From JBQKLI01 sp012798975 (lineage in GTDB: Bacteria > Bacillota > Clostridia > Tissierellales > Peptoniphilaceae), in assembly GCF_052116305.1 (NCBI RefSeq), contig NZ_JBQKLI010000022.1, positions 1-24,604 on the forward strand: a DNA stretch of 24,604 nt, in the 5' to 3' direction. The notes under the pieces were generated by a model. The model made no database searches. It saw only the letters and a program-made list of their open reading frames with translations, and was not told the origin of the DNA. A program made the position numbers and the translations under genes. Within the stretch, counting starts at the first letter, position 1. The number at the start of each line of letters is the position of its first letter. Positions 23,391 through 24,604 of this stretch are shown here, piece by piece.

Positions 23391-23939
23391 ATGAAAACTT
23401 TAATTGTAGTGGACTGTCAAAACGACTTTATTTCTGGAAGTTTAGCCTGCTTAAATGCAGAGGAAGCCGTAGAATATATCGTAAAGTATATCAATGACAA
23501 CGATGTTCGAGTTGTATATTCCTGCGACTGGCATAGTGAATATAATAAGTCTTTTGAGATAAACGGCGGAATTTGGCCTGTACACTGTGTAGAAAATACA
23601 TGGGGAGCGGAACTCAGCGAAAAGTTTAAAGAAGTAAAATACACCGACCAGTCCCCTATTCCAGACAATATTTATAAAAAAGGACAAGACGATAAAGTAG
23701 AAGAATACTCCGCCTACTACGCCCAAAACCCAAAAGGAGAAAAAATAGCCGATATCGAAGCAGAAGAATTCATAGTAGCCGGCATCGCCAGCGAATACTG
23801 CGTAAGAGAAACCGTATTAGAACTTTTAAAGAATGGCAAAAACGTCAGTATTTTAAAAGAAGGATTGGGCTATGTTGATAAAGCAGAACATGATAAAAAT
23901 CTTGAAACCTTGAAAGAGAAAGTAACTGTTTTGAAATAA
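23391..23939 (+). CDS. pncA: Nicotinamidase (isochorismatase-like hydrolase)
   Basis: Converts nicotinamide to nicotinate for NAD salvage (182 residues). I start at the ATG at 23391 because GGAGGG precedes it; an in-frame upstream ATG would add 20 unrelated residues. The catalytic triad is visible: D8 in VVDCQNDF, K97 in IYKKGQDD and C137 in GIASEYCVRET. Metal ligands are D46 and H48 in CDWHSE and H65 in WPVHC. It appears to be a single-gene unit, divergent from the arg operon across a structured repeat. A related hydrolase specificity cannot be excluded, but the metal site and WPVHC favour nicotinamidase. Confidence 0.9.
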   Translation: MKTLIVVDCQNDFISGSLACLNAEEAVEYIVKYINDNDVRVVYSCDWHSEYNKSFEINGGIWPVHCVENTWGAELSEKFKEVKYTDQSPIPDNIYKKGQDDKVEEYSAYYAQNPKGEKIADIEAEEFIVAGIASEYCVRETVLELLKNGKNVSILKEGLGYVDKAEHDKNLETLKEKVTVLK

Positions 23940-23945
23940 AGAGGA

Positions 23946-23996
23946 ACAGAGTAGGAGAGTGGAAGAGTGAGAGAGTATAAGAGTGGAGTTGAGGTG
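23946..23996. repeat. Purine-rich stretch related to the CT-rich intergenic module
   Basis: Multiple GAGTG/GAGAG units (AGAGTAGGAGAGTGG and similar) ending GGTGGAAAAAT, the complement of the CT-rich module at 3567-3606 and 12011-12047. Looser than those copies. Confidence 0.45.
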
Positions 23997-24120
23997 GAAA
24001 AATAGAAAAATTCTTTTTTTCTTCTTATGTTTGCAAAAGCATATTTTTATACCATAGTTTGTTGTAAGAAACTAAAATAATAGTGTAGAAGATTAATAGA
24101 TTTATTATTGGAGGATAATA

Positions 24121-24483
24121 ATGGCAGAAAGTATTGCATACGAGAAAAGTAAAAATTTTTCTATCAGTGTTATTCAAATTTATAATTATTTATGTGATAC
24201 AAAAAGAGAATACGTTATGTCAAAACAATTATTAAGATCAGCAACGAGTATAGGAGCCAATTTGGCAGAATCAAAATATGCTGTCAGTAAAAAAGATTTT
24301 TTAAATAAAGTATATATTGCACTTAAAGAAGCAGCTGAAACAAAATACTGGCTTGAAATACTTTATGAAACGCATTATTTAAACAAGAATGATTTTGATT
24401 CATTAGTAATAGAATGTATAGAGCTAATACATATACTAAATGCTACAACTAAAACTATAAAATCGCAATTTACTTCATTTTAG
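24121..24483 (+). CDS. Four-helix-bundle protein (23S rRNA intervening-sequence protein family)
   Basis: 120-residue, mostly helical protein. SKQLLRSATSIGANLAESKYAVSKKDFLNKVYIALKEAAETKYWLEIL (34-81) is the typical centre of the four-helix-bundle family first noticed in 23S rRNA insertions (TIGR02436) and distantly related to the accessory protein Avd of diversity-generating retroelements. There is no rRNA or reverse transcriptase in the window. TTGGAGG precedes the ATG. It sits directly beside an insertion sequence that begins 11 bases after its stop codon, which suggests a mobile neighbourhood. Molecular function is unknown. Confidence 0.88.
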   Translation: MAESIAYEKSKNFSISVIQIYNYLCDTKREYVMSKQLLRSATSIGANLAESKYAVSKKDFLNKVYIALKEAAETKYWLEILYETHYLNKNDFDSLVIECIELIHILNATTKTIKSQFTSF

Positions 24484-24521
24484 ATATTGTTAAGAGACTG
24501 TGTAATATTTTGTGTATAGAA

Positions 24522-24557
24522 CCTCCTGATTAGGGTAAAGAAAAACTAATCAGGAGG
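24522..24557 (+). promoter_or_regulatory. Perfect 12-bp hairpin covering the transposase ribosome-binding site
   Basis: CCTCCTGATTAG (24522-24533) pairs perfectly with CTAATCAGGAGG (24546-24557) around a 12-base A-rich loop. The right arm ends in the AGGAGG Shine-Dalgarno located eight bases before the ATG. RNA that includes both arms would hide this site. Confidence 0.88.
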
Positions 24558-24565
24558 AATTTTTT

Positions 24566-24604
24566 ATGCCAAGAAAAAGACCCGAATCAAGAGGAAGTAA
24601 AATA
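24566..24604 (+). CDS. N-terminal fragment of an IS256-like transposase, cut by the window end
   Basis: Only 13 codons are visible (MPRKRPESRGSKI). The ATG follows AGGAGG by eight bases. The basic N terminus fits the transposase of the element whose left end lies just upstream, but identification depends mainly on that context. Confidence 0.55.
   Translation, partial: MPRKRPESRGSKI

Larger units (their letters stand above)
24494..24604 (+). mobile_element. Left end of an IS256-like insertion sequence (continues past the window)
   Basis: The end GAGACTGTGTAATATTTTGT at 24494 resembles the terminal repeats of IS256-type elements, and a transposase-like start codon follows 70 bases later. It begins 11 bases after the four-helix-bundle stop codon. 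The other end and any target duplication lie outside the window. Confidence 0.6.

Overview
This window is the chromosomal replication-origin region of a low-GC Gram-positive anaerobe, most likely a member of Clostridia. The order dnaA-dnaN-S4 protein-recF-remB-gyrB-gyrA-rsbV-rsbW-sigma factor resembles what I recall for Clostridioides difficile and other Peptostreptococcaceae. A surface protein with type-2 cell-wall-binding repeats (CWB2) and an arginine operon behind an arginine-type T-box fit the same group. The species is not identifiable from sequence alone.

Layout. (1) 1-2810: the outer end of an IS256-like element, then a secreted CWB2-anchored metallophosphoesterase whose signal-peptide segment is separated from the rest by a frameshift. 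(2) 2811-4437: about 1.6 kb without genes, filled with at least three families of structured repeats whose stems show compensatory base changes between copies. (3) 4438-14834, minus strand: a sigma-B-type regulatory module (sigma factor, anti-sigma factor, anti-anti-sigma factor), gyrase, remB, recF, yaaA, dnaN and dnaA. (4) 13162-13424 and 14835-15120: a bipartite oriC with DnaA boxes on both sides of dnaA and a clear Bacillus-type unwinding module (DnaA boxes, GC-rich step, DnaA-trios, AT-rich DNA) next to dnaN. (5) 15179-17577, plus strand: the rpmH-rnpA-yidD-yidC-jag operon behind a consensus promoter, ending in a terminator directly after jag. (6) 17578-18290: a structured repeat and a small DUF4491-like membrane protein. 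(7) 18392-23102, minus strand: argC-argJ-argB-argD behind a T-box leader with a probable AGA specifier. (8) 23115-24483, plus strand: another structured repeat, a nicotinamidase and a four-helix-bundle protein. (9) 24494-24604: the left end of an IS256-like element whose transposase ribosome-binding site lies inside a perfect hairpin.

How it fits together. Replication starts near 13.2 kb. The dnaA-to-sigma block runs left and the rpmH-to-jag block runs right, both co-directional with fork movement; the arg operon is head-on. The most unusual content is intergenic: several families of covarying hairpin repeats, including a tandem series immediately behind the sigma-factor gene and an 18-bp inverted repeat that takes in its stop codon. 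Other points worth checking are an RsbW-like protein lacking recognisable ATP-binding motifs, the DnaA-trio unwinding site, and the hairpin-occluded transposase start.
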